Assembly (NCBI GenBank): GCA_035710745.1
Contig: DASTCX010000038.1
Location: 1-48,383, forward strand
Direction of reading: 5' to 3'
From: Candidatus Eremiobacteraceae bacterium
GTDB lineage: Bacteria > Vulcanimicrobiota > Vulcanimicrobiia > Eremiobacterales > Eremiobacteraceae
Length of the DNA: 48,383 nt
Shown: positions 15,688 to 25,253 of the stretch, piece by piece
Position numbering within the stretch: the stretch's first letter is position 1
Layout: each line of letters opens with the position of its first letter
Program-made: the position numbers and the translations under genes
The notes under the pieces: model-generated
What the model was told of the DNA's origin: nothing
The model's input: only the letters and a program-made list of their open reading frames with translations
Database searches by the model: none

Positions 15688-18210
15688 ATGGACCAGCTTT
15701 TTTCTACCGAGCATCTCCTCGCGCAGGCCGCCGAACAAGCGCCGACGACGATTCTGCTCCTGCATGCCAAGCCCGGCGATAGCATGCCCCGCATCATCTA
15801 CGCAAACCCTGAAGCGCAGGCGTCGACAGGGCACGCGCCGAGTGACCTCATCGGCAAGCCGGTCTCGATCTTTCACGGCCTCGAGACGGACGCCGTCGCC
15901 TTCGCGCAATTCCGTGCAGCCGTCCTGAAAGACGGCGCCGCCAAAATCCGCGCGCTCGAATATCGCAAGGACGGATCGACGTTCTGGGTCGAGTTGTCGA
16001 ACCGCCGCATCGGCGATCACCCGGACGGCGGTGCGATCATCCTGAGCGTCCGGCAGAACATCGATGCAGAGATGCGTCTGCGCTACATCGTCGATGCTTG
16101 TTCGGACGTCATCTCACGCCACGACTCGGCGGGCCGCTTCACGTACGTCTCTCCATCGTGTGCCGACGTCCTCGGTTTCAGCGTCGACGAGCTGATCGGC
16201 ACCCGCCTCGAAGACTACATCCAATCCGAGGATCTCGTCCGGCTCGAGGGGCAGAGCAGTGAGTCCGACGTCTATGAATCGACGTATCGGATGCGCAGGA
16301 AGGATGGCGTGTATATCTGGGTCGAGGCGCGTGGCCGGATCGTGCGCGCAGTCGACGACCAGCGGACCGTCCGAGAAACGCACCTCCTCACGCGCGACGT
16401 CTCTCGCCGGATGCGGGCGGAATCTTCGCTCCACGAATCGGAGCGGCGCTACCGGAACCTTTTCGAGACGAGCCCGATCCCGATGTGGATCTACGATCCC
16501 CAAACGCTCGCGCTGCTCGCCGTCAATAAACGTGCCGTCGACCAGTACGGCTTCACCCTCGACGAATTCGCCGCGATGAAGCTCACCGACGTGCGGCCGC
16601 AAAGCGACGTCCCCCGCATGCTCGAGCGTATGGGGCAGCGGGATTCACCGTTCCACGACCACGGCATCTGGACGCATCGGCGCAAGGATGGATCGCTTCT
16701 CGACGTGCACGTCACGTCATCGGAGATCGAGTGGTCGGGTAAAACGGTCCGGCTCGCGCTACTGCGCGACGTCACCGAGAAAAAAGAGGCCGAGGAGCGT
16801 CTTGCGTTCCTCGCGCATTTCGACACGCTCACAGGCCTGTCGAACAGAGTTCTCTTACGGGATCGGCTCAGCCAGAGCATCGCGGCGGCCGGCCGTAACA
16901 ACCGGCTCGTCGGCGTACTGTTCATGGACCTCGACCAATTCAAAGAAGTCAACGACTGCCTCGGCCACACGTCGGGCGACATCGTCCTGCGCGACGTCGC
17001 CGCTCGGCTCAATGCGGGAATGCGCGAAGGCGATACGCTGTGCCGTTATAGCGGCGACGAGTTCATCATCGTCCTCAACGACGTCGCGTCGCTCGACGAC
17101 GTCGCTGCGTACACGACACGAACGCTCGCCGCTCTCATGACGCCGCACGTCATCGATGGGCGCGAGATCACGACGACCGCGAGCATCGGCATCAGCGTCT
17201 ATCCGAACGATGGGAACGATATCGAGACGCTCGTCCGCCATGCCGACGTCGCGATGTACCAGGCGAAAGCAGAGGGGCGCAACGCCTTCCGCTTTTATCA
17301 GCCCGCGATGCAGGAGTCGGTCTCGCACCGGATGGTCGTGCAAAACGATCTGCGACGAGCGATCGAGCGCGAAGAGTTCGTCCTCCATTACCAACCGATA
17401 CTCGACCTGCGTTCGGGCAAGGCGATCGCCGCTGAAGCACTCCTCCGCTGGAACCATCCGGAGCGAGGGCAGGTCGGCCCGGGCGCATTCGTCTCTATCG
17501 CCGAGGAGACCGGTCTTATCGTTCCGATCGGCCGCTGGGTCCTCGATCGCGCGTGCCTCGACCTCGCGGAGTGGAAAGCGCAAGGCTTGCCCGACGTCGA
17601 CATCAGCGTCAACGTGGCGCCGCGGCAATTCCGGCGCTTCGAGCTCATCGATGAGGTCGCCAACGCGCTCATCATCGCGTGCGTCTCCCCGAAGCGGCTG
17701 CGCCTGGAGATCACCGAGAGCTTGCTCATGGACAACGATCTCCAAGCGCTCGACATCATGTCGAAGCTCAAGTCGACGGGCGTGCGAATCGAGCTCGACG
17801 ACTTCGGCACCGGCTACAGCTCTCTCGGGCGCATCGGTGCGTTCCCCATCGACGGCCTCAAGATCGACCGGTCCTTCGTCGGCAAGATCACCCATGACGA
17901 ACATTCTCGCGTCATCGCTCGCGCGATCATCGGTTTGGCGCAAAGCCTCGGACTCGGCATCATCGCTGAAGGCATCGAGACCGCCGATCAGGTCGAGCTG
18001 CTCACCGCGTTCGGATGCACGCAAGGCCAAGGTCACTTTTTCAGTCAACCGGTACCCGCGCACGAATTCGCCCAATGGCTCGCGCGGCAGAAGGCGGCGG
18101 ACGGCACGCTCAAGACGCCTGGCGCCAAACATCGTCGCCGCGGGCGCTTCCAAGAAGCGATCGAAGGCTTCGAGGCTCGCCCTGCGGCGAAACGCGCGGG
18201 CGGCGGATAG
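15688..18210 (+). CDS. PAS-PAS-PAS-GGDEF-EAL protein, 840 aa (c-di-GMP turnover)
   Basis: A cytoplasmic sensor with no membrane helix. Three PAS domains (about 5-115, 130-240 and 255-375) precede a GGDEF domain (about 385-550) and an EAL domain (about 560-810). The cyclase signature reads SGDEF at about 454, a variant of GGDEF that can be active. The EAL signature EALLRW (about 581) and DDFGTGYSSL are intact, so phosphodiesterase activity is expected. The start ATG at 15688 begins the first PAS helix; the frame is open 28 codons further upstream but through the leader hairpin. It is transcribed divergently from the DUF2784 operon. Confidence 0.92.
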   Translation: MDQLFSTEHLLAQAAEQAPTTILLLHAKPGDSMPRIIYANPEAQASTGHAPSDLIGKPVSIFHGLETDAVAFAQFRAAVLKDGAAKIRALEYRKDGSTFWVELSNRRIGDHPDGGAIILSVRQNIDAEMRLRYIVDACSDVISRHDSAGRFTYVSPSCADVLGFSVDELIGTRLEDYIQSEDLVRLEGQSSESDVYESTYRMRRKDGVYIWVEARGRIVRAVDDQRTVRETHLLTRDVSRRMRAESSLHESERRYRNLFETSPIPMWIYDPQTLALLAVNKRAVDQYGFTLDEFAAMKLTDVRPQSDVPRMLERMGQRDSPFHDHGIWTHRRKDGSLLDVHVTSSEIEWSGKTVRLALLRDVTEKKEAEERLAFLAHFDTLTGLSNRVLLRDRLSQSIAAAGRNNRLVGVLFMDLDQFKEVNDCLGHTSGDIVLRDVAARLNAGMREGDTLCRYSGDEFIIVLNDVASLDDVAAYTTRTLAALMTPHVIDGREITTTASIGISVYPNDGNDIETLVRHADVAMYQAKAEGRNAFRFYQPAMQESVSHRMVVQNDLRRAIEREEFVLHYQPILDLRSGKAIAAEALLRWNHPERGQVGPGAFVSIAEETGLIVPIGRWVLDRACLDLAEWKAQGLPDVDISVNVAPRQFRRFELIDEVANALIIACVSPKRLRLEITESLLMDNDLQALDIMSKLKSTGVRIELDDFGTGYSSLGRIGAFPIDGLKIDRSFVGKITHDEHSRVIARAIIGLAQSLGLGIIAEGIETADQVELLTAFGCTQGQGHFFSQPVPAHEFAQWLARQKAADGTLKTPGAKHRRRGRFQEAIEGFEARPAAKRAGGG

Positions 18211-18308
18211 CGCCGGTAAATCCCGAGCCCTGCGTCGGTAAGTTCGGCTTTTGCGCGGAGACCCGACATCGCGTGGGACTCGCTATCCGGCTGCGCAAAA
18301 ATTGCGGC

Positions 18309-18761
18309 ATGAAGAATTCGTGGGCGATGGCCCTTTGCACCGTCTGCCTCACGTCGACCGGCGTCGCTCGAGGCACCGACATCGCGAGACCGTCCTGGCT
18401 CCCGGCGGATGCGACCGCCGTTGCCCCATGCGTCGAGGCGCTCGGCGACATCTATTGGAACCCGAAGCGGCTGCCGTTCGGCCCGACCTACGGGGTTCAC
18501 GATGGGAAACCGGTCTTCGAAGAAGTGATGATCTCGCAACGCGACTTCGAGAAGGGCTTCGACCTCAACGACGTCGGCAAGCCGGTGCCGCCGTTCCCAG
18601 TCGACCACATCGACATCTGGTTCGCACCGCACGGCCACGATGGATTCCCGTCGCCGCACTATGACATCATGCTCGTCTTCATGCCGCACGCCGAACACAT
18701 GCATCTGTGCGGCAACAAGAGCGGCGCCATGCCGGACTTCGTGTTGCAGAGCGGCGGATGA
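18309..18761 (+). CDS. Secreted protein resembling the TTHB210/DUF5602 family, 150 aa
   Basis: A signal peptide (MKNSWAMALCTVCLTSTGVARG) is followed by a compact domain with the pattern FPVDHIDIWFAPHGHDG...SPHYDIMLVFMP. His-rich segments of this shape (PHGH, then PHYD/HFDFH) occur in TTHB210-like domains and may bind metal. Two cysteines (in APCVEAL and HLCGNK) could pair. The ATG at 18309 is chosen because the signal peptide starts there; the larger open frame overlaps the EAL gene and is a shadow. Function is unknown. Confidence 0.65.
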   Translation: MKNSWAMALCTVCLTSTGVARGTDIARPSWLPADATAVAPCVEALGDIYWNPKRLPFGPTYGVHDGKPVFEEVMISQRDFEKGFDLNDVGKPVPPFPVDHIDIWFAPHGHDGFPSPHYDIMLVFMPHAEHMHLCGNKSGAMPDFVLQSGG

Positions 18762-18764
18762 TGC

Positions 18765-18807
18765 GGTATGCCGAGCGGAGGGCGCACCGCGCTTCGCTCG
18801 GCATACC
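18765..18807. terminator. Long inverted repeat between convergent genes
   Basis: GGTATGCCGAGCG (18765-18777) pairs with CGCTCGGCATACC (18795-18807), a 13-bp perfect stem with a 17-nt loop. There is no T-run, so it acts either as a transcription barrier for both genes or as a second palindromic repeat type. A related short GCCGAGC-TTC-GCTCGGC hairpin lies at 29850-29866. Confidence 0.6.
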
Positions 18808-18821
18808 ACTAAAAGCGCGCC

Positions 18822-20081
18822 CTAGAAGCGCTTCACCCCCGCGGTCGCGTTCGCGATGATGACATTTGCCCCGACCGGCAGGCCGAGCGTATTGTTCGTC
18901 GTCACGACGAGATGGATCGCATTGACGACGATCTTGGCTGAGTGCGCACCAAGCGATCCGTGTTGCTCGTTGAGCACCACATAGCCGAGGTTCGCGATGT
19001 TCACCATCGTATTCGGCGCGGGCGACGACGAGATCGGAATGCCGGCGATCGAACCGTTGACGATCGTCACCGATCCGGATCGCGAAGCCGATCCGTTGAG
19101 CGCGGCCGACGCGTCCGACGTCACCGCGTCGGCGGCGATGAGTCCGGCGAGCACGTTCACGTTTTGGACCTGCGACTGCGCTCCGGCAGACGACCCACTC
19201 GACGAGACTTGGCCCATCGCCGTGTCCACCATCGTGCCGAGATTCGCGAACGTCAGCGTCAACTGCGCGAGATCGTCTTCGGCTGTTCCGCCCGTGCAGG
19301 GTATGCGCGCCGGTGCCCACGGTCCGCTCTTCGCCGAACCCGGACCGACAAGTCCGGTCGCGAGCAGGGCATACGAGCTCGCATCGACGGTCACCGGTAC
19401 CGGCGGCGTCGCGATGCTCGAGTCTGCATGGCCCACGATGATGCTCGCGCCGATCGGAAGGCCGAAGCTGTTCGACTGCGTGATCCGCACATGGATCATA
19501 TTCACGGTGATGCCGGTCGCGACGGAACGGTTACGGCTCATCAACTCTTCGTTCAAGATGACGACACCTAAGCCACGCAGCGGGATCCGCGTGTTCGGGG
19601 CCGGCGTGCCCGAAATCATTTGACCGCCGACTGTAAGGCCGACGAACATGGAGCCGCTCGCATTGCTCGACGCCGACCCATTCGTCAAGCCGCTATTGGC
19701 GACGGCTTGGACCGTCGTGGCGGTGATGACGCCACTAAGAACATCGACGCCTTGGATGACCGAAGAGCTTTGGACCGCGACGTTTGACGAGCCGTAGGTG
19801 CTCGTCACCATATCCGACGCGGTGCCTGAACTCGTGATGATCGGCTCGAGGGTTATCGAGGCGACCGAGTTCTGATCGGTGGCCGATCTCGTATCGCAGG
19901 CGAGCGATGCGGGCGCGATCGGCCCTGCCGACAGGTTATTAGGGCCGCCTATGTTCGCGTCGATCTTTGCCGCGTACGCGTCTCCATCGGCGATCGCCGG
20001 CTGATGCGCGGCGAACGCCGCAGTCCGGCTCGCAGCGAGGATGATCAAGAGCCCAAGTGCCGCCGTCCATGTCCGCTTCAT
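18822..20081 (-). CDS. Choice-of-anchor P family secreted protein, duplicated, 419 aa
   Basis: A signal peptide (MKRTWTAALGLLIILA...) is followed by two homologous halves of about 180 residues. Each half has the core IQGVDVLSGVITA/VQNVNVLAGLIAA, then PAPNTRI/PAPNTMV, then VILNEE/VVLNEQ and VNMIHVRIT/VNAIHLVVT, ending GLPIGASIIVGHA/GLPVGANVIIANA. This matches the choice-of-anchor P proteins of Actinobacteria and other Terrabacteria. There is no sorting signal at the C-terminus (ends GVKRF). The ATG at 20079-20081 has an almost ideal AAGGAGGG. The larger open frame upstream is not used. Likely surface-exposed; the ligand is unknown. Confidence 0.85.
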   Translation of the reverse strand: MKRTWTAALGLLIILAASRTAAFAAHQPAIADGDAYAAKIDANIGGPNNLSAGPIAPASLACDTRSATDQNSVASITLEPIITSSGTASDMVTSTYGSSNVAVQSSSVIQGVDVLSGVITATTVQAVANSGLTNGSASSNASGSMFVGLTVGGQMISGTPAPNTRIPLRGLGVVILNEELMSRNRSVATGITVNMIHVRITQSNSFGLPIGASIIVGHADSSIATPPVPVTVDASSYALLATGLVGPGSAKSGPWAPARIPCTGGTAEDDLAQLTLTFANLGTMVDTAMGQVSSSGSSAGAQSQVQNVNVLAGLIAADAVTSDASAALNGSASRSGSVTIVNGSIAGIPISSSPAPNTMVNIANLGYVVLNEQHGSLGAHSAKIVVNAIHLVVTTNNTLGLPVGANVIIANATAGVKRF

Positions 20082-20292
20082 TGGTTCCCTCCTTGTGACA
20101 GCCCGGGACCCATTCGTTCGCGATCCGACCGTGAACCGAGCCCAGGTCATGAACCAAATGTAAAGCAGCGGCCATTACACGCTGGGAACAGTTCGCGCCT
20201 AGACCTGGCGCTTTGGCAAGTTCCGGCCCAGCGGCAGGTTGGCCGGGAACCAGGGCTGCCGGTCGATAATGCCACTAGAGGACTTTGCGGCG

Positions 20293-22737
20293 ATGAGTTC
20301 TTCGACGACTGCTACAGCCGGAACGCGTGCGTCCCTGATCGACGCGCGGTATCTCATTTCCATTGCGCTTGTCGCGACGGCCTACATCGTTTTCGCCGAG
20401 ATCGGCTTCTCGATGGCGTACGCGACGAAGCAAGTCACCGCCGTGTGGCCGCCCGCCGGTATCGCCGTCGCATGCCTCCTCGTCTTCGGCTATCGGATCT
20501 GGCCGGGCGTTTTCCTCGGCGCGTTCGTCAGCAACGCGCTGAGCCACGAACCGCTGTTGACCGCCGCGGCGATCGCCGTCGGCAATACGGCCGGGCCTAT
20601 CGTCGGTGTTTATCTGCTGCGAAGCATCGGGCGTTTCGATCCGGCGCTCGAACGCGTCGGCGATGTCATCGCATTCGTGCTGGTCGCAGCGGCGGCGGCG
20701 ATGACAGTGACGGCGACGAACGGCACGTTCAACCTCGCGTTATCCGGCATCATCCCGTGGTCGGCGTTCGCGCCGACGTGGCGGCTTTGGTGGACCGGCG
20801 ATGCGATGGGCGTCCTGATCTTCGCACCGCTCATCCTCACCTGGCTCACACCTACCATTCGCGCGCGGGTCACGTGGACGTCCGCCGTCGAAGCGGCGGC
20901 GTTGGGCGTGGCGCTCGTAATCGTATCCGCGCTCGTTTTCTTGAAACCGCTCGCGTCCGGCTACGACGTGTATCCCGTGCTCATCTGGGCCGCGTTGCGA
21001 TTCCGACAGCGCATCGTCGCCCTCGCGGTCGTCACGATATCGGCCATCGCGATCTGGGGATCCGCCCACGGGCTCGGACCGTTCAGCGAAGGAACGCTCG
21101 ACGTCCGGCTGAGCGAGCTTGTCACGTTCGTCGCGATGCTCGCCGTTAGCGGGCTCATCCTCGGAGCGGTCATCGCGGAGCGCCGTCAAGCCGGCGCGCA
21201 GGCGGTAGCCGCAGAGCAAAGATTCCGGCTGCTCGCCGAAACGGTGCCGCAAATGGTGTGGATGGCCGACGGCTCAGGCTGGATCGACTGGTGTAACGAG
21301 CGTTGGTACGAGTTCACCGGGCAGACGGCCGACGAAGCGGCCGGGTGGGGTTGGCAGCGCGCGTACCATCCCGACGACTATCAACGGATGATGCGCGATT
21401 GGCCGCGTTCGATCGCGACCGGCGAACCGTTTTCGATGGAGTCGAGGATCCGGCGCCACGACGGCGGCTATCGCTGGTTCCTCGTCAGGGCGGAGCCGAT
21501 GCGCGACGAGCGTGGCACCGTCACGCGATGGTACGGCACGAACACGGACGTCGATGCTCAAAAGCGCGAGCTGCAGCAGACGACTCGCATCGCGGACACG
21601 CTTCAGGCCTTCTTCTTGCCCGGCGCACTGCCTCAGCGGCCCGACGTGCGTTTCGATGCGCTCTATCTGACTGCCGAGCAGACGGCGTTTGTCGGCGGCG
21701 ATTGGTACGACGCGTTCGATTTCCCCGACGGCCGGATCATGGTTTCGATCGGCGACGTCGCGGGCCATGGCGTCGCCGCGGCGATGACGGCCGCCCGGAT
21801 GCGCCAGAGCATTCTCGCAGCAGCGCTCGACGCCGACGACCCTTCGACGATCCTCGCAAAGACCAACGACCTGCTGCGATTGCAAGAAAGCACGATCGTC
21901 ACGGCGCTCGTGGCGCTCATTGACCGCGACCTCCGAACGATGCGCTTCGCGAGCGCGGGTCACCCGCCGCCCATCATCGGCGCATCGACTATTCCGGCTC
22001 GTATCCTCTCATGCAGCGGCATGCCGCTCGGCGTCGACACCGATCTGCGATTGCAGACGCATGTCGTGCCGCTGGCGCCGGATGCGGTCGTGCTCTTCTA
22101 TTCCGACGGCATCACCGAATTCAAGCGCGACGTTTTGGCGGCCGAAGCGGCGCTCGTCCAAGCCGTGTCGGCTATCGTCGAGACGGATACGTGGCCGCGG
22201 CCGGCACTCGCCGTCCAGAGCGCCGTCATGGGCTCGAACAAGGCGACCGACGATGCGGTGATCGTCGTGCTCCAGTTGTCGCCCGCGCCAAACGGTCCGA
22301 TCTCGGTCGACCCTGCCGGTCGGAAGACGTGGTTGTTCCACTCGAGCGACGCATACTTCGCACACGCTGCCCGCCACGAACTCATGGCGTTCTTGCGCGA
22401 CTACGGCGCTTCCGAAGAGGACCTCGCGCGCTCCGAGCTCATCATCGGCGAGCTCCTTGCGAACACGGTCAAGCATGCGCCCGGCGTCGTACGCCTCGAG
22501 ATCGACTGCCATGGAGTCCATCCGGTGCTCACGATCTCAGATGCAGGGCCCGGCCTTCCGAATTTCGCCGTCAAGCTGCCCGACGACGAATTCGACGAAG
22601 ATGGCCGCGGCCTCTATCTCGTCGGCACGCTCGCCGATGCTGTGAGCGTCGATTCGAACGACGGCATCGGCACGACATTGACAGTCGCTCTGCCGATCGC
22701 TCGCGCCGCTCGAACGTCTTGGCACGCTCCGTCATAA
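20293..22737 (+). CDS. MASE1-PAS-PP2C(SpoIIE)-HATPase signalling protein, 814 aa
   Basis: Order: MASE1 membrane sensor with about eight helices (about 15-290); PAS domain (about 305-425), with MVWMADGSGWIDWCNERWYEF; PP2C/RsbU-type phosphatase (about 440-640), with the metal-binding motifs VGGDWYDAF and SIGDVAGHGVAAA; and a GHKL ATPase of the RsbW type (about 670-810), with ELLANTVKHA (N-box) and ISDAGPGL (G1). Phosphatase and anti-sigma-like kinase are therefore fused. They normally act in opposition on an STAS anti-anti-sigma factor, and none is encoded nearby. The ATG at 20293 has GAGG about 11 nt upstream; an ATG at 20269 is the alternative. Confidence 0.9.
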   Translation: MSSSTTATAGTRASLIDARYLISIALVATAYIVFAEIGFSMAYATKQVTAVWPPAGIAVACLLVFGYRIWPGVFLGAFVSNALSHEPLLTAAAIAVGNTAGPIVGVYLLRSIGRFDPALERVGDVIAFVLVAAAAAMTVTATNGTFNLALSGIIPWSAFAPTWRLWWTGDAMGVLIFAPLILTWLTPTIRARVTWTSAVEAAALGVALVIVSALVFLKPLASGYDVYPVLIWAALRFRQRIVALAVVTISAIAIWGSAHGLGPFSEGTLDVRLSELVTFVAMLAVSGLILGAVIAERRQAGAQAVAAEQRFRLLAETVPQMVWMADGSGWIDWCNERWYEFTGQTADEAAGWGWQRAYHPDDYQRMMRDWPRSIATGEPFSMESRIRRHDGGYRWFLVRAEPMRDERGTVTRWYGTNTDVDAQKRELQQTTRIADTLQAFFLPGALPQRPDVRFDALYLTAEQTAFVGGDWYDAFDFPDGRIMVSIGDVAGHGVAAAMTAARMRQSILAAALDADDPSTILAKTNDLLRLQESTIVTALVALIDRDLRTMRFASAGHPPPIIGASTIPARILSCSGMPLGVDTDLRLQTHVVPLAPDAVVLFYSDGITEFKRDVLAAEAALVQAVSAIVETDTWPRPALAVQSAVMGSNKATDDAVIVVLQLSPAPNGPISVDPAGRKTWLFHSSDAYFAHAARHELMAFLRDYGASEEDLARSELIIGELLANTVKHAPGVVRLEIDCHGVHPVLTISDAGPGLPNFAVKLPDDEFDEDGRGLYLVGTLADAVSVDSNDGIGTTLTVALPIARAARTSWHAPS

Positions 22738-22850
22738 CGCACGACTGCGCAGATTTTTTCATTCACCGTTGTTTCAGCGGTCGCTGATACGCTGGCCGCC
22801 ACTGTAGCACGCCGACTAGAGTTCGGCGACATCATGGAGGTTCGCGTTCG

Positions 22851-23927
22851 ATGCATTTTTCATCTAGGCGTGCGCTGCCGATGTTGTCGGCAGTCGTGCT
22901 TGCACTTGGAGCGTTGGATCTTTGCGTCGCGCAGGCCGCCGCGGCGGGAGGCTATCAGCAGATCAACCTGACGTCGAACGTGCCCGGCATGGCGCACCAC
23001 ACGGATCCGAACCTCGTCAACGGCTGGGGCGCTGCGTTCTTCCCGGGCAGTCCCTTTTGGCTGTCGGATGAAGGCACGGGACTTTCAACTCTCTACGACT
23101 CTCACGGTGTGCCGCAGGGCCTCGTCGTCGCGATCCCGGCTGCGCCCGAGCAGCCCGCGGGAACGGCGGGCACGCCGAGCGGCATCGTCGCAAACCCGAC
23201 GAATGCGTTCGTCGTTTCTGAAAACGGCGCGTCAGGTCCGGGCATCTTTCTCTTCGACACGCTCGATGGCACGATCAGCGGCTGGAATCCGGGCGTCGAT
23301 CTGAATCACGCGATCGTCGCGGTCGATAACTTCAGCTCGCATTCGCTCTACACGGGACTAACCATCGCCAAGACGCGGCACGGAGAGCGGCTCTACGCCG
23401 CCGATGCGGTCAACGATCGGGTCGACGTGTTCGACGGCAAATTCCAGAAGTTATACTCGTTCACCGATCCAACCGTATCGCATAAGCTGGGCGTCTATGG
23501 CGTCCACCTCGTCCAGGGCTTCATCCTCGTCACCTTCGGCAGTCAAGCGAGTAACCAAGGCGGCGTTGTCGACATCTTCGATTTCAACGGCCGGCTCATC
23601 AAGCGATTCGCGGCGAACGGACCAGGCGGGGCGCTCGAAGCGCCGTGGGGCGCCGCCGTCGCGGGGCCGCATTTCGGTCAGTTCAGCGACGCGCTCTTGA
23701 TCGGCAATGAGGATGACGGACACATAAGCGCGTTCAACGCGAAAACGGGCGTGTTCTTGGGCCAGATGCAAGACCCCACGGGCAAGACGATCGCTATGCC
23801 CGGCTTATGGAGCCTCGAAGTAGGTTCCGGCGGCGGCGCCAATGGAAATGCCGATCAGCTCTATTTCTCGGCCGGTCCAAACGGATACGGCGACGGGTTA
23901 TTCGGTAGGTTCATACCAGCTCCCTAA
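22851..23927 (+). CDS. TIGR03118 family secreted protein, 358 aa
   Basis: A signal peptide (MHFSSRRALPMLSAVVL..., cleavage near AQAAAAG) is followed by a propeller-like region with the family's diagnostic stretches: DPNLVNGWGAAFFPGSPFW, VYGVHLVQGFILVTFG and LWSLEVGSGG. This is a TIGR03118-type protein of unknown function, common in soil bacteria. The ATG at 22851 has GGAGG 10 nt upstream. The last codons overlap the stop of the convergent antiporter gene by 4 nt. Confidence 0.9.
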   Translation: MHFSSRRALPMLSAVVLALGALDLCVAQAAAAGGYQQINLTSNVPGMAHHTDPNLVNGWGAAFFPGSPFWLSDEGTGLSTLYDSHGVPQGLVVAIPAAPEQPAGTAGTPSGIVANPTNAFVVSENGASGPGIFLFDTLDGTISGWNPGVDLNHAIVAVDNFSSHSLYTGLTIAKTRHGERLYAADAVNDRVDVFDGKFQKLYSFTDPTVSHKLGVYGVHLVQGFILVTFGSQASNQGGVVDIFDFNGRLIKRFAANGPGGALEAPWGAAVAGPHFGQFSDALLIGNEDDGHISAFNAKTGVFLGQMQDPTGKTIAMPGLWSLEVGSGGGANGNADQLYFSAGPNGYGDGLFGRFIPAP

Positions 23928-25123
23928 CGCGAGGTACGCACTTCGATCTCCTCGAGTCCGCCGGACTCGGCCTCGATGACATCCTGGCTCGGCGGGAAGT
24001 GGCGCTGCGCGATCATCGTCGGAACGATCGCGGTCAGGATGACGACCGTCACGAGAGCCGTGTATTGCGCCTGCGTGACGTACCCGTGCGTAAGGCCGTA
24101 TAGGCTCGAGATCGTGCCGAACGTCAAACCGGTGGCCATCATGAGCGTGAGGTAGGCCGCGTCGCCGGCCTTGTAACGAAACGCGCGGGCTGCGGGGAAG
24201 ACCGCGATGACTTTTGCGACGACCTTCACGGCGAAGAACGCGGCGATAGCCCATACGCCGGCGGCCGCTTGCGTCAACGATACGAACGTGCCCGCTTTGA
24301 TGAAGTAGAACGGCGTCAACAAGCTCATCGTCGTACGCCGCAGACCCCGTGAGAATTCCCTATGGCTCAGCAGAAAGCCGGCGCACGAGAAGCCGAGGAA
24401 GTACGCGGGTAGGACGCCTTCGCTGTTCGCGAGCGTCGCGAGGCCGCTGAGCAGGAAGATGATCAAGAACAGGAAGCGCGCACCTGGTTCGCTGACACGG
24501 TCTCCAAGCCGCACATAGAAGTTCGGCACGAAGCGAGGCGCGAATGCGATCACGACGAAGCTCACGCCGACGAAGAGCGCGAGCCATGCGTTGAGGTTCG
24601 AAAAGAGCAGTCCGAGCGCGACGACCGTTCCGAGATCGGTGATGAAACACGCCGCCAAGATCAGTTGTCCGAAGCCGGTTCCCGCAAGTCCCGATTCCAC
24701 CATGACAGCGTAGACGACCGCCACCGACGTGGTCGACATGGCGGTGCCGGCTATCTTCGCCGCGTTCAAACTCCAATGCGCTCCGAAGAACGCAAATACA
24801 AGAGCTGCGAAAAACGGAGCGGAGAACGACAGGGCGCCTATCGCGACCGCAGGCTTCCATTGAGCCTTCAGGACCTTCGGATCGATCTCGGCGCCGGCGA
24901 GAAATGTCAGCATGATGCTGCCGAAGCCCGCGATGAAGTCGATCCAGACGTTCGATCGCAACGCGATGAGATTGCCTGCGAGGATTCCAAGCAGGATTTC
25001 GATGAGCGCGGCCGCGATGGCGAAGCGGATGGAGATAAGCGAGCCGAGCAGAGCGAGGGCCATCCAGATGGCCGCGATGAGCCAGGTGTTCTGAAGTTGG
25101 CCTACGTCGACAAAAGGATGCAT
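23924..25123 (-). CDS. Cation/proton antiporter, CPA2/Kef type, 399 aa
   Basis: Eleven to twelve hydrophobic helices of the Na+/H+ exchanger fold. Typical features are GFGSIMLTFLAGAEIDPK in helix 4 (an acidic residue in the ion path), STTSVAVVYAVMVESGL and ACFITDLGTVVALG (the TD and D residues of the unwound helices). The soluble tail is short and carries no TrkA-N domain, so it is a membrane-only exchanger. The ion (Na+ or K+) cannot be decided. The region between it and the cupredoxin remnant (25124-25253) holds nothing I can support. Confidence 0.88.
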   Translation of the reverse strand: MHPFVDVGQLQNTWLIAAIWMALALLGSLISIRFAIAAALIEILLGILAGNLIALRSNVWIDFIAGFGSIMLTFLAGAEIDPKVLKAQWKPAVAIGALSFSAPFFAALVFAFFGAHWSLNAAKIAGTAMSTTSVAVVYAVMVESGLAGTGFGQLILAACFITDLGTVVALGLLFSNLNAWLALFVGVSFVVIAFAPRFVPNFYVRLGDRVSEPGARFLFLIIFLLSGLATLANSEGVLPAYFLGFSCAGFLLSHREFSRGLRRTTMSLLTPFYFIKAGTFVSLTQAAAGVWAIAAFFAVKVVAKVIAVFPAARAFRYKAGDAAYLTLMMATGLTFGTISSLYGLTHGYVTQAQYTALVTVVILTAIVPTMIAQRHFPPSQDVIEAESGGLEEIEVRTSR

Positions 25124-25253
25124 GTGTGATTCCTAACGGCGATTTTGCAGCAGTCAGGAGTCATCGGCTCCGGTCGGAGCGTTTTTGCATCGCTGCTCGG
25201 CGGACTCCACCGCCGGCCGAGGGTTTACAAGTTCGACAACCGCCGTCCTGCGG

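Noticed and set aside
20100-20292. ECF-type promoters with GGAAC boxes upstream of the MASE1 gene
   Set aside because: Several GGAAC occurrences are present but none has a properly spaced -10 partner.
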